A stretch of 64,000 nt of DNA from G963665085 sp963665085 (GTDB lineage Bacteria; Bacteroidota; Bacteroidia; Bacteroidales; JAAAOM01), in NCBI GenBank assembly GCA_963665085.2, contig CAXXXS010000002.1, forward strand, positions 1,426,001 to 1,490,000, written 5' to 3'. Shown one piece after another: positions 37,473 to 47,283 of this stretch (its first letter is position 1; every line of letters begins with the position of its first letter). The position numbers were made by a program, and so were the translations under genes. The notes under the pieces are model-generated. The model saw nothing but the letters and a program-made list of their open reading frames with translations. It did not search any database and was not told the origin of the DNA.

Positions 37473-40400
37473 TTAAAAATTTAAAGATATTCCGTAAAGA
37501 ACCTTTCTCGAAATAGGGAAATAACCACGGTCAACACCAATACTGTAGTTATTTGTACTAGCAGCCTCTGGGTCCATTCCTGGATAATCTGTAAATGAAA
37601 AATAATCATCCAATGAAACATAAAGTCTAGCTTTTCCAACATGAAGTTTCTGACTAACAGTCTCAGGAAGTGTATATCCTAACTGAATCTGTTTAATTTT
37701 CAAGAATGAACCGTCGAAAACCATTTGATCGCTCCACCAATATTCTGAACTTACATCAGCAGCAGGGCGTTCTGCATTTACATTAGTAGGAGTCCATCTA
37801 TCTTCATAGAAAATAGCTAGTTTATTAGTTGTTGGACGATCTGTTCTAATCATACCCATCAAAATATCATTACCTGATTGACCTTGCATAAATACAGTAA
37901 AGTCAAATGCTTTATATTGGAGGTTAATATTAACACCATACATAATATCAGGAATAGCGCTACCAATATTGGTAAAGTCACTTGTTGTAATTTCACCATC
38001 TCCATTTATATCAACAATATTGATATCTCCAGTAGTTGGATCAATACCATCTGTTTTGTAACCTCGGAAATACCAAACCGGCATACCTTTTTCAAAAGCT
38101 GTACAAGTCCATCTGTTTACTGTAGCTCCATCAATTCGACTTATACTAGGATCTAGATAAGTTACTTTATTGTTAAGAGTAGATAAGTTAGCACTGATGC
38201 TATAATTAAGCTCTCCAATACTATTTCTTAAGCTTAAATCAAATTCAAGACCGCTGTTTTCAACATTTCCACCATTAATAGGAGATGCATCATTTCCTGC
38301 TTCTAAAGGAGGAGTATTTTCTGTTATAAGATCTTTTGTAGTCTTTTTATAATAATCTGCAGTTAAAGTAAGACGTCCTTCAAAAAATCTAAAATCTAAA
38401 CCAATATCAAATTGTTCACTGGTTTCCCATGTTAACAATTGATTACCTAAAACACTAGGATATGAAGCACCTGCATATGTACCATCAGCTAATGGATATG
38501 AAAATGGTGCATTAATATAAGACCATGACACGGTGCTAAGTACATCACCTGAAGAAGCGATTGTTGAAGCATAACTATAATTACCTAAGTTAGAAAGGCT
38601 ACCATTTTGTCCCCAACTACCTCTAAGTTTTAAGTAAGAAAGGACATTATTATCTGGGAAGAAATCTTCACTACTGATTACCCAACCAGCTGATACTGAT
38701 GGGAAAGTTCCCCAACGATTGTCTTTAGGTAGAATAGAAAGACCTGCTGCATCGCGACGAACAGTTGCCTGGAAAAGATATTTATCAGAGAAATCATAAT
38801 TAATTCGCGTAAAGAAAGACAATTTATTATCAACTATAGTATTACCCCCAACTGTTGAATTTGATTGAGTTGCTACATAATCAAGATTTGCATAAGATTC
38901 CTGATCTTTTAAAAGAGGATATCCTGCAGCAGTTATCGTTTTAAGTTCATTGCTTGATATTGCTGTTCCAGCCATAAGCGTAAAACTGTGATTTCCTATT
39001 GATTTTATGTAAGAAGCATAATTTTCCCATTGCCAGTAAGTCATATTTGCATTTGTTTCTGATACACTTGAACTACTGTTTAACATCTCAGCACTATAAT
39101 AGTATTCAGGTTTATAAATATGAGCATTGCTTGAATAATAGTTTAGTCCCAATTTTGATGTAAAAGTAAAACCATCAAAGGGAGTAATATCAGCATATAT
39201 ATTACCCATTAATTTACTTATTGTAGTTTCTGTTTGTGATTGGAGATTCTGAACAAAAGGATTAATTGTTTCTCCTTCAACATACTCTGATATACCATAG
39301 TAATTACCATCTTCTGATTGCATTAATGGTTGACCAGCATCAATTAATGCTTGTACCCTGTCTGGAATTGTACCTGTATATTCAACCGGAGTAAGTGGGT
39401 CAAGTAAAACAGCATTTGAAATAACTCCCCTGTATTCATCATCTTCGTTAAACGAATTCATCACAGAACGAGAAAGTTGCATACTACTTCCAAATTTTAA
39501 CCATTTGTTCATCTGCTGGCTTCCATTAAACATTCCCGAGAAACGTTTATATTTATCTTGATCACCTGCTACAATACCTTCCTGAGCTAAATATGAAATA
39601 GAGCCCAGGTAAGTAGTAGTTTCTGTTCCTCCAGAAAAACTAATATTATGCTTTTGCATGGGTGATGGTTCAAATGATTCATCAATCCATTTCGTGTCTA
39701 TACCTTCGGAATTATCGATACCAATTATAGCTCCGGATTCTTCCATATAACCAATATACTGTTCAGCATTCATCACTTCTGGAGTTCTTCCTAAACTTTG
39801 AATGGTATATTGAAAATCATAATTTATTGTAGTTTTTCCTGCAGAACCTTTTTTGGTAGTAATTAAAACAACACCATTACCACCTTCTGCACCATAAATA
39901 GCAGCAGATGCCCCATCTTTTAAAACCTCCATACTTTCAATATTAGAAGGTTCAAGGCCACTAATATCATCGGTACGTAGTCCATCAACAATATAAAGCG
40001 GATCTGAATCTCCGTTTGAACTATAACCGCGGATACGGATTTTCATGCTCGCTCCTGGTGCACCAGATGAAGAAACAACGTGAACACCTGATGCCCTACC
40101 TTGAAGTACTTCCTGAATTCTTGTATTTGAACTATTCTCAATATCATCAGCTTTTACTGAAGAAATTGCCCCTGTTACTACACTCTTCTTTTGAACACCA
40201 TAACCAACCACTACAACCTCATCCAATGATTGAATATCTTCAACCAAACTAATATTTATTGTTGTTTGACCTGAGACAACTGCATCTTCGGTTAAATATC
40301 CAACAAAAGAGAAGCTTAAAACAGACTCAGCAGAACCTACTGAAATGGTATATTCTCCATCAAGATTGGTTACTGTTCCATTTGTAGTTCCTTTCTCAAC

Positions 40401-40829
40401 AATATTCACACCAGGTAAGGGAGTACCATCAACATCGCTAACAACACCACTTACTGTTATTTCCTGGCTTGAAGACTCCTTCAACAAAACAATAACATTA
40501 TCAATTATTGAATAACGAATGTTTGAACCAATAAGGGCTATATCAAGTACTTTCTCTACATTTTGTTCTTTGATATCAAGGTTAATCGGCATTTTTGAAT
40601 TCACATGATCATCCTTGTAAAAAATTGTGTAATCCGTTTGAGACTCAATAACTTTTAGTACATCTGACAAACTTCCGTTTTTTATATTCACATCTATCGA
40701 CTGTGAATACGTGCTAGCAGTTAGTTGTAACGTTGCCAGGAAAAGAATAACCGTACTTATTTTCATAATCTTTAATAGTTTTAAACAAGCAAACCATACA
40801 GTTTTCCTGCATTGAAATTTTTTTTTCAT
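37473..40829 (-). CDS. SusC/RagA-family TonB-dependent transporter with STN domain (PUL3)
   Basis: An outer-membrane importer of 1118 residues. The extended leader and signal (MKISTVILFLATLQLTASTYS) precede an STN domain (about 45-117; IDVNIKNGSLSDVLKVIESQ), a regulatory-like domain (PLPGVNIVEKGTTNGTVTN), the plug with VVVVGYGVQKKSVVTGAISS, and the barrel ending RKVLYGISLNF. Its partner SusD follows and the FecI/FecR pair precedes it. An antisense terminator-like hairpin begins 73 bp upstream of the ATG. Confidence 0.96.
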   Translation of the reverse strand: MKKKFQCRKTVWFACLKLLKIMKISTVILFLATLQLTASTYSQSIDVNIKNGSLSDVLKVIESQTDYTIFYKDDHVNSKMPINLDIKEQNVEKVLDIALIGSNIRYSIIDNVIVLLKESSSQEITVSGVVSDVDGTPLPGVNIVEKGTTNGTVTNLDGEYTISVGSAESVLSFSFVGYLTEDAVVSGQTTINISLVEDIQSLDEVVVVGYGVQKKSVVTGAISSVKADDIENSSNTRIQEVLQGRASGVHVVSSSGAPGASMKIRIRGYSSNGDSDPLYIVDGLRTDDISGLEPSNIESMEVLKDGASAAIYGAEGGNGVVLITTKKGSAGKTTINYDFQYTIQSLGRTPEVMNAEQYIGYMEESGAIIGIDNSEGIDTKWIDESFEPSPMQKHNISFSGGTETTTYLGSISYLAQEGIVAGDQDKYKRFSGMFNGSQQMNKWLKFGSSMQLSRSVMNSFNEDDEYRGVISNAVLLDPLTPVEYTGTIPDRVQALIDAGQPLMQSEDGNYYGISEYVEGETINPFVQNLQSQTETTISKLMGNIYADITPFDGFTFTSKLGLNYYSSNAHIYKPEYYYSAEMLNSSSSVSETNANMTYWQWENYASYIKSIGNHSFTLMAGTAISSNELKTITAAGYPLLKDQESYANLDYVATQSNSTVGGNTIVDNKLSFFTRINYDFSDKYLFQATVRRDAAGLSILPKDNRWGTFPSVSAGWVISSEDFFPDNNVLSYLKLRGSWGQNGSLSNLGNYSYASTIASSGDVLSTVSWSYINAPFSYPLADGTYAGASYPSVLGNQLLTWETSEQFDIGLDFRFFEGRLTLTADYYKKTTKDLITENTPPLEAGNDASPINGGNVENSGLEFDLSLRNSIGELNYSISANLSTLNNKVTYLDPSISRIDGATVNRWTCTAFEKGMPVWYFRGYKTDGIDPTTGDINIVDINGDGEITTSDFTNIGSAIPDIMYGVNINLQYKAFDFTVFMQGQSGNDILMGMIRTDRPTTNKLAIFYEDRWTPTNVNAERPAADVSSEYWWSDQMVFDGSFLKIKQIQLGYTLPETVSQKLHVGKARLYVSLDDYFSFTDYPGMDPEAASTNNYSIGVDRGYFPISRKVLYGISLNF

Positions 40830-40901
40830 ATTTTTGTAATTAATAGTTTTTGAATAGCTGCACAGCCGCTACATTGTGCAGCAATTATTTAAACACGTGG
40901 A

Positions 40902-40930
40902 GGGGAGGCTAGACTAAGCTTCCCTTTTTT
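40902..40930 (+). terminator. Antisense terminator-like hairpin upstream of susC3
   Basis: GGGAGGCT (40903-40910) pairs with AGCTTCCC (40917-40924) with one G-T wobble and a 6-base loop, and six T residues follow on the plus strand (40925-40930). A sequence matching the Bacteroidota -7 consensus TAnnTTTG lies on the plus strand at 40829-40836. That would allow an RNA of about 90 nt, although no -33 TTTG is clear. Confidence 0.55.
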
Positions 40931-41048
40931 ATTAAAGTTTTAGTTCTTTATTATATCTTATATCATAGGCGTTAATCTTTTTTGTTTAATGCATCGTCAA
41001 ATAATCTGCACTAAACTGGTTAGTAAATAGTTTCTATTTTAGTTTACC

Positions 41049-42173
41049 TCATTTTCCTGTTATAGTAATTGTATTATTTTCAATCTTATATGCAATTGGT
41101 GTTGTAGCTTTTATTATATCTAAAACCATAGTAATAGGTTCATTATGAATAAATTTACCGGTATACGTTTCATTTATTACACTTCCAATATCCTTAAGAA
41201 TAATTTTAAAACCATACCATCTCTCTAATTTTGTAGCGATGTCAATTAAATTCTCTGAATTAAAAATTAGCACCTGATCCTTCCATGAAATTATCGACTC
41301 AAGAAGCCATTCACTATTTTTATCTGAATCCAATACATCTTCATCAGCTACTACCTTATGAATAGTCATTTCACTTTCTTTTGCCCTAAAATCAGCTTTT
41401 TCTAAAGGTTTTAAATAGAATACCTTTTCTGAAACAGTTTGCCTGTTTTGTGATAATTTCACTGAACCTTCAACTAATGTTGTCTCTACTATATCTTCTT
41501 CAGGATAACTTTTTAGATTAAACGAAGTTCCCAGAACTTCAATATCTAACTTATCTGTTTCTACAATGAATGGTTTTTCTTTATTTTTTGCAACATTAAA
41601 ATACCCTTCTCCTTCTAATTTCACTATTCTTTCCGTTCTATTAAAAACTGTAGGGTATATTAATTTACTTCCTGAGTTCAACCAAATTTCTGTGCCATCA
41701 GCTAAAATAACATGGCTTTTTTCGCCTAATGGAACTATTATCTGATTTGCTGAAATTTCTTCTGCAATACTTTCTGACTTTACCAGATTATAAGGCAATA
41801 CATTGGTTTTTAGTAATACCGCTGCAATAGCAAAGAAAATAACTAAAACCGCTGCGATTTTCATCCACAGATAAGCAGTTGACTGAATATGAGATCGACT
41901 TTTATCAGAAAATGAAGTATTCTGCATTTCATGAAAATCAATATTTTTATTCAGTCCCTTGAGCTCATATCTGGCTTTATTAAAAGGCAATTGTTTTTTT
42001 CCGCTTTCAAGGAAAAGAATTAGCTCTTTTGCTTTCTCAATTTCGTCCTTATCTTCTGGATGCTCATTCATATATTCTCCCCAATACTTAATAGCATCAG
42101 TATCTTTATCTAAAGCATATGCTAAAAATGAGTCATTCTCAAAAAGGCTATTTATATCTTCAATTCTTTCCAC
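41049..42173 (-). CDS. FecR-family anti-sigma factor (PUL3)
   Basis: A 374-residue anti-sigma factor. The cytoplasmic helical part is followed by a membrane span near 103-123 (MKIAAVLVIFFAIAAVLL). The periplasmic FecR domain includes VILADGTEIWLNSGSKLIYP, RIVKLEGEGYFNVAKNKEKP and VLGTSFNLKSYPE. The DUF4974-like end includes LERWYGFKIILKDIGSV and NEPITMVLDIIKATTPIAYK. It lies 66 bp after its sigma gene. Confidence 0.95.
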   Translation of the reverse strand: MERIEDINSLFENDSFLAYALDKDTDAIKYWGEYMNEHPEDKDEIEKAKELILFLESGKKQLPFNKARYELKGLNKNIDFHEMQNTSFSDKSRSHIQSTAYLWMKIAAVLVIFFAIAAVLLKTNVLPYNLVKSESIAEEISANQIIVPLGEKSHVILADGTEIWLNSGSKLIYPTVFNRTERIVKLEGEGYFNVAKNKEKPFIVETDKLDIEVLGTSFNLKSYPEEDIVETTLVEGSVKLSQNRQTVSEKVFYLKPLEKADFRAKESEMTIHKVVADEDVLDSDKNSEWLLESIISWKDQVLIFNSENLIDIATKLERWYGFKIILKDIGSVINETYTGKFIHNEPITMVLDIIKATTPIAYKIENNTITITGK

Positions 42174-42239
42174 AAAATTTGTTTTACATTTATTAATACA
42201 AGGTAAGTTGGAATATATACTCGTTTTTTCTGAAAAAAA

Positions 42240-42779
42240 TTATAAAATTTCTCTCAGCTTACTTATTGCCTGATGCAATCTGTTTCTAACAGACTGGCTA
42301 TTAATCTCTAACATCTCAGAAATTTGTTCTATATCAAATCCTTCAAAATAACGCAGGTATATAATTTCACGTTGTCGGGTTGTTAAATTATTAACTGCAT
42401 CCAATAATTTTTCTGAACGTTCTGAATTTTCCTGTTGTGAGATTAAAAAGTCTTCATGAGAAAACACAGTTTGAAAATCAGCTTCGGAAGGTTCCTGTGT
42501 TTCTTTTATCTTATTGAATACTGTGAGGTTATAATATAAGTTTCTTCTAAATGAAAAATACAGATAGGGTTTGATAAACTGCAGATCGCGTAAATTATTT
42601 CTCTTTAGCCATAATTTCAAGAAAAAATCCTGAATACTATCTTTCACAAGACTACTATTCCCTGTAAGCTTTAATCCATAACTATAAAGTCCATCATAGT
42701 AGGTCTCGAAAATCTTGTTTAAAGCTTTTCTATTACCTTTTTTAAAATTTTTCCAGAGTATCTTTTCGTCTAAAGACAT
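42240..42779 (-). CDS. ECF sigma factor, FecI-like (PUL3)
   Basis: A 179-residue ECF sigma factor. Region 2 is SLVKDSIQDFFLKLWLKRNN with IKPYLYFSFRRNLYYNLTVF; region 4 is LTTRQREIIYLRYFEGFDIE, then QISEMLEINSQSVRNRLHQA. It is the first gene of PUL3 and directly follows the last gene of PUL4 (GH42), with a probable terminator between. Its regulon is presumed to be PUL3. Confidence 0.95.
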   Translation of the reverse strand: MSLDEKILWKNFKKGNRKALNKIFETYYDGLYSYGLKLTGNSSLVKDSIQDFFLKLWLKRNNLRDLQFIKPYLYFSFRRNLYYNLTVFNKIKETQEPSEADFQTVFSHEDFLISQQENSERSEKLLDAVNNLTTRQREIIYLRYFEGFDIEQISEMLEINSQSVRNRLHQAISKLREIL

Positions 42780-42830
42780 CTATAGCAGTTAGTAATTATG
42801 TGAAATATTCGACAATTCTAATTCTATTCC

Positions 42831-42866
42831 AAAAAAAATTGAAGATGCAAAAATGCATTAATTTTT
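42831..42866 (-). terminator. Probable terminator at the end of PUL4
   Basis: An inner stem ATGCA (42845-42849)/TGCAT (42854-42858) and an outer stem AAAATT (42835-42840)/AATTTT (42860-42865) form an AT-rich hairpin. On the minus strand it runs into eight U residues (42838-42831). It lies about 67 bp past the GH42 stop and before the PUL3 sigma gene. Confidence 0.5.
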
Positions 42867-42932
42867 GAAATTCCTTAAAAAAACAATCAATTTTGTGAAC
42901 CAAATGCCTTAAGTGTTAATTCATAAAAACTG

Positions 42933-45026
42933 TTATTCTTCAATTATTAAAACACCCCAAGGCTCAATATCAATTTTATCTTCTTCCTTAATTTTATTCC
43001 CGGAAATTAATTCAATCCCAGATTTATAAGGATAGACAATTTTATTCTTCTCTGAAGAATAATTATAGTAATAATGTATTGTTTTATCTTTTTCATTTTT
43101 ACCTGATTTTGTAATTAATGGCCAATGCAACTGTTGAGCCGGAGTGATTAAATCAGCGCGCTCTAAAGCCTGCATTAAAATCTTTTCCTGTATTAAATCG
43201 GAAACCATAGTTCCTTCATACAACAAAGTTCCTTTCCCAAAATTATTGATAGTAATTGCCGGATATTCTTTAAAATACTTATGATTGTAGAAAGCAAGAG
43301 GTTTTGCTGTTTCCGGAATAATGTATTCAGCCCAGGTATTAACCTTATTTTGATCTTCTGAAACCTGGAATGGATTATCTTTTAATGACAATTCTTTGAA
43401 GTTAGTGAATTCCTGGTAATAAAAACCACATGCTTCCCTGAGTGGCCCTGGAGCGACAACCGGACGCACCATTGAATTTTCATCGCTAAAACCACTTTTG
43501 AATTGAAGAATTACATGGCCTCCATTTTTTACATAATCACTTATTTTTTGTAATAATTCATCACTTGCAACATAAAGACTAGGAATAATTACTAAATCAT
43601 ATTTTTCAAATGCCGGATTCTGAGGAAAAATAAAATCAACACCTACATTATTCTGATATAATATCTTGTAAAACTGTGCAACCAGGTTATTCCTGTAGAA
43701 ATCGTTATTTGCTTCAGACCATGCACTTATTCCTTGATTAAAGGGCATAAAGTTAAGAGCATCATTGGAGTCATGGCTAAAAAGAATTGCTACTTTATTT
43801 GTTTTCTTTAAGTTAACCAGGTGTTTCCCTATTCGTTGAAGTTCATGAGCTGTCTTTGATACTTCATTATACACCCTGTTTTTCTCCAGATCGTGAGACA
43901 ATACACCTTTCCAATAAATTTCCTGTCCATAATGAATGGAATGCCAATGCCAGTATTCAACCATGTTAGCCCCTGATCCCAGATGAGCGTAAACATTTTG
44001 TCGCATTTGTCCCGGGTAAGGTGGCTGCTGAATCGAAGAATTCCAGCCTATGGTCTGTGCATTTGTTTCCGTAATCAGGTAGTTCTTATTTTTAACAGAA
44101 CGGAAATAATCTCCTGCAAAAGCAATCTCGTTTCCGGTAAGATCATCCTGTTGTCCATGATAAACATTAACAGCCATCATATCCATAAGCTTTGCACTTT
44201 CATGTTGATCAATATCCTGTACTGCAGGCATAAAACATTGCATAATAAACTGGTCATCCCTTTTATATTCTTTTACAATTGACGATTGCCATGTTAAAAA
44301 ATCAGCAACCGCTTTCCTGTTAAAACGCTCCCACTCGAGTTTATATCCCGTGTTCGTTATACCATCTCGCGGAGCAAGTTCTTCCCAGCTATTTATGGTC
44401 ATTCCCCAGTAATTTAATCCCCATACTTTATTGAGATTTTCAGGAGTTCTATATTTCTTTTTTAAATAGTTAACGAAACCAACGTAGAAATCATAATTAT
44501 TCACATTCCGGGAAGTTGTCTCATTATCCACCTGGTAACCAATAATCCCGGGATGCTGGGCATAATGCTCCATCATTTTTCTGATTATCCTTTCCGAATA
44601 AAAAAGATAGGTAGGATTAGTAATATCCATATTTTGGCGGATTCCATAATATGCTTCACTTCCATTCATGTAATCAAGGAGTACTTCCGGGTGTTTATGC
44701 CAAAGCCATGCCGGGATTGAATATGTAGGCGTTCCTAAAATCACTTTTATCCCAGCCTCATGCATCTTATCAATTATTCGATCCATCCACTCAAATTCAA
44801 ATTCTCCTTCACGAGGTTCAAACAGACTCCAGGTAGATTCACCTACACGGACAACGGAGATTCCCGCTTCTTTCATTAATGCTATATCCTTATCAAGTCT
44901 TTCATATGGCATATATTCGTGGTAATAGGCAACGCCATAAAGGATATTCTCAAATTTTTCAGGTTGAGCAAATAAATTATAACTCAGAAAAAATAGAAGT
45001 AAAAAAAGAACTTGTTTTTTAATCAT
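42933..45026 (-). CDS. GH42-family beta-galactosidase (PUL4)
   Basis: A secreted or periplasmic beta-galactosidase of 697 residues with a signal peptide ending NLFAQ. The barrel domain opens YGVAYYHEYMPYERLDKDIA, a GH42 hallmark. The acid/base is E169 (GYQVDNET) and the nucleophile E320 (YLITETNAQ). The second, trimerisation (GATase-like) domain is at about 410-610 (YDLVIIPSLYVASDELLQKI) and a short beta-domain ends the protein. Its place after arabinofuranosidases suggests it removes galactose from debranched galactan or arabinogalactan; that is inference. It is the last gene of the five-gene hydrolase operon, 41 bp after GH43. Confidence 0.95.
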   Translation of the reverse strand: MIKKQVLFLLLFFLSYNLFAQPEKFENILYGVAYYHEYMPYERLDKDIALMKEAGISVVRVGESTWSLFEPREGEFEFEWMDRIIDKMHEAGIKVILGTPTYSIPAWLWHKHPEVLLDYMNGSEAYYGIRQNMDITNPTYLFYSERIIRKMMEHYAQHPGIIGYQVDNETTSRNVNNYDFYVGFVNYLKKKYRTPENLNKVWGLNYWGMTINSWEELAPRDGITNTGYKLEWERFNRKAVADFLTWQSSIVKEYKRDDQFIMQCFMPAVQDIDQHESAKLMDMMAVNVYHGQQDDLTGNEIAFAGDYFRSVKNKNYLITETNAQTIGWNSSIQQPPYPGQMRQNVYAHLGSGANMVEYWHWHSIHYGQEIYWKGVLSHDLEKNRVYNEVSKTAHELQRIGKHLVNLKKTNKVAILFSHDSNDALNFMPFNQGISAWSEANNDFYRNNLVAQFYKILYQNNVGVDFIFPQNPAFEKYDLVIIPSLYVASDELLQKISDYVKNGGHVILQFKSGFSDENSMVRPVVAPGPLREACGFYYQEFTNFKELSLKDNPFQVSEDQNKVNTWAEYIIPETAKPLAFYNHKYFKEYPAITINNFGKGTLLYEGTMVSDLIQEKILMQALERADLITPAQQLHWPLITKSGKNEKDKTIHYYYNYSSEKNKIVYPYKSGIELISGNKIKEEDKIDIEPWGVLIIEE

Positions 45027-45067
45027 GTTTTCAGATATTTCGTTAGAGACTGTTTAAGATTATTTTT

Positions 45068-47257
45068 TTATTCAACAGCTTCAATCCCATTAACAGTAGG
45101 GATAACCTCAATTATATTTCCTTCAGAATCAAATTCCAGTTTATCAATACAAGTCTCACGATGAAAGCCTGCCGGTCTTCCCATTGTAATTCCTTTTGGA
45201 CGTGTAAATCTATGATAAACAATATACCACTCATTTCGACCCGGAATCTGAATTGCAGAGTTATGCCCAGTTGCATAAATTTCCTGGCTTGGATCTCCTT
45301 TTATTACAATATTATCTTCAGGAATTGTAAGTTTTCCAAGTGGAGTTTTTGATGTTCCATAACGGACTTTGTAATTCGGGCTTCGTGTATCATCTTCTGA
45401 CCACATGAAATAATAAGTTCCATCACGATAAATTACATACGTTCCTTCCCTGAATGTTTCGTCGGGAGTCATAAGCAACATGGTTTCTTTTTTAATTGAA
45501 GTCATGTTTTCGTTTAACTCTGCGCCAACCATGTAACCATTACCCCAGTACAAATAACTTTTTCCTGTTTTTGGATCGGTAAAAACATCCGGATCGATTT
45601 CCTGCCCATCGGTAATTCCTTCTGGTTTGAAATCTATCAACGGTTTTCCACTATCAACAAAAGGACCGGTTGGATTATCTGCAACGGCAACACCAATTCT
45701 TTGTGCCGCAGTAAAATAATAGAAATACTTGTATTCTCCGTTTATCTTCTTCTCTACAATGCAAGGAGCCCATGCATTTCTGTCTGTCCAGGAAACATCT
45801 TTTTTCAAATCAAGGATAATACCTTCATCAGTCCAATCCACTAAGTTATCTGATGAAAAGACTTTAAAATAGTAGCCAGACCAATCCATAAATCCATCGC
45901 TGGTTGGATAGATATAATATTTCCCTGTTTTTTCTGCGTAGAGAATTTCCGGATCTGCATAATATCCTTCCAATACAGGATTATGATCTTCTGAGGCCTC
46001 TACAGAATATTTCACATCGCCTTTCCCTTCAATCGTAAACGTATATTCTATCGCACCCTTGGAAAAATCCTGAACTCCCTGGGGTTTTACTGTTGTTCCG
46101 GGATAAGACTCAAACTTTGGATCCAGCGAAGAAATATTTACACCCCATTTAACAGGCAGATGGATTGTTTTTGTTTCTCCATCAATATAAACGTTTAATT
46201 TTTTTAATTGATCAGACGTAGCTTTAACCAAAATATCTTCTTCAGAACCAAACGCTGCAATTAATGCTTTTAATTCTTTTTCTGTAACAGGCATAACTGT
46301 TCCATGGCGAGGATGAAAGTTCATATCTACTTCCTCATCAATAACAATAAAGTTTTGTAGATCTGTACTTTTTGTAAACTGATACCGACCACTTGTGTAC
46401 ATGTCGTACATTAAGATCCACTCTTCAGAATTATTAAGTTTAAAGATACCGGATCCTTCTACCGGACGAGTTTCTTTATCGACCCTTTCTGCGCTTACCA
46501 ATTCGTATCCTTCTGTTAATTTATCGGATACAGCCAGTTTAATACCAGGCTCCCCGTCTTCTGCCTTGTGGAACAGGTGGTATTTTCCATCTTTGTAAAT
46601 AATATCTCCATCAATACAGGCTTTATTGTTACTCCACTCCGGTGGATAATAAAGTTGTTTTGGGGCACTTTCCAGTTTAGTAAAACTTTCGTCAGCATAC
46701 GCATAATATATCTTATCCGGATCTTCGCCTTGCTTCATAGAAAAATAAATCATGTACTTTCCTGTTTCTTTATCGTAAATGGTTTGCGGAGCCCAAACAC
46801 GATAAACATCACCATATTCATCCGGGAAAGTTTCAGGAATATTAACAACTGTAGATTCCCAATGGATAAGGTCTGTCGATTTCATCAGGATCATTGCGTA
46901 GTTCTCCCACCCCATTTCCGGAACATATAAATCTGTTGCAACCATATAAAAGGTATTTCCATCTTCACATCTTAGAATATGAGGATCCCTAACTCCTCCT
47001 GTAGAGCTAATTTCTTTGGAACCGATTACAGGTTTATTGTTGTTCAATGCCCTGAAACTATATCCATCCTGACTTACAGCAAAACAGATTGCTTCTTCTC
47101 CGGGTTCACTACCTAAAAAATAGGTAAAAAGGTAAGCACTTAATTCATCTTCTGACTTATTGCTTGTGCTGCACCCGGAAAAAACCAGAGACGCTGCAAA
47201 AACAAATAATGCTATCAGGAAGTAATCCCTCTTCAATAATTTATCCTTTACCATCAT
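45068..47257 (-). CDS. Tandem double GH43-family lipoprotein (PUL4)
   Basis: A 729-residue lipoprotein (lipobox LVFSGCSTSN) with two GH43 five-bladed propellers. In the N-terminal one (about 40-330) the predicted catalytic residues are Asp in GGVRDPHILR, Asp in ACIDGDIIYK and Glu in PVEGSGIF. In the C-terminal one (about 420-715) they are Asp in GYYADPEILY, Asp in EIDPDVFTD and Glu in FREGTYVIYRDG. Both domains therefore look active. GH43 enzymes are mainly alpha-L-arabinofuranosidases, arabinanases or beta-xylosidases; the context of GH51 and GH127 favours arabinose removal. A linker of about 80 residues separates the domains. It starts 26 bp after GH51. Confidence 0.93.
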   Translation of the reverse strand: MMVKDKLLKRDYFLIALFVFAASLVFSGCSTSNKSEDELSAYLFTYFLGSEPGEEAICFAVSQDGYSFRALNNNKPVIGSKEISSTGGVRDPHILRCEDGNTFYMVATDLYVPEMGWENYAMILMKSTDLIHWESTVVNIPETFPDEYGDVYRVWAPQTIYDKETGKYMIYFSMKQGEDPDKIYYAYADESFTKLESAPKQLYYPPEWSNNKACIDGDIIYKDGKYHLFHKAEDGEPGIKLAVSDKLTEGYELVSAERVDKETRPVEGSGIFKLNNSEEWILMYDMYTSGRYQFTKSTDLQNFIVIDEEVDMNFHPRHGTVMPVTEKELKALIAAFGSEEDILVKATSDQLKKLNVYIDGETKTIHLPVKWGVNISSLDPKFESYPGTTVKPQGVQDFSKGAIEYTFTIEGKGDVKYSVEASEDHNPVLEGYYADPEILYAEKTGKYYIYPTSDGFMDWSGYYFKVFSSDNLVDWTDEGIILDLKKDVSWTDRNAWAPCIVEKKINGEYKYFYYFTAAQRIGVAVADNPTGPFVDSGKPLIDFKPEGITDGQEIDPDVFTDPKTGKSYLYWGNGYMVGAELNENMTSIKKETMLLMTPDETFREGTYVIYRDGTYYFMWSEDDTRSPNYKVRYGTSKTPLGKLTIPEDNIVIKGDPSQEIYATGHNSAIQIPGRNEWYIVYHRFTRPKGITMGRPAGFHRETCIDKLEFDSEGNIIEVIPTVNGIEAVE

Positions 47258-47283
47258 TACTTTTTTATTACTTAATTTTTGAT

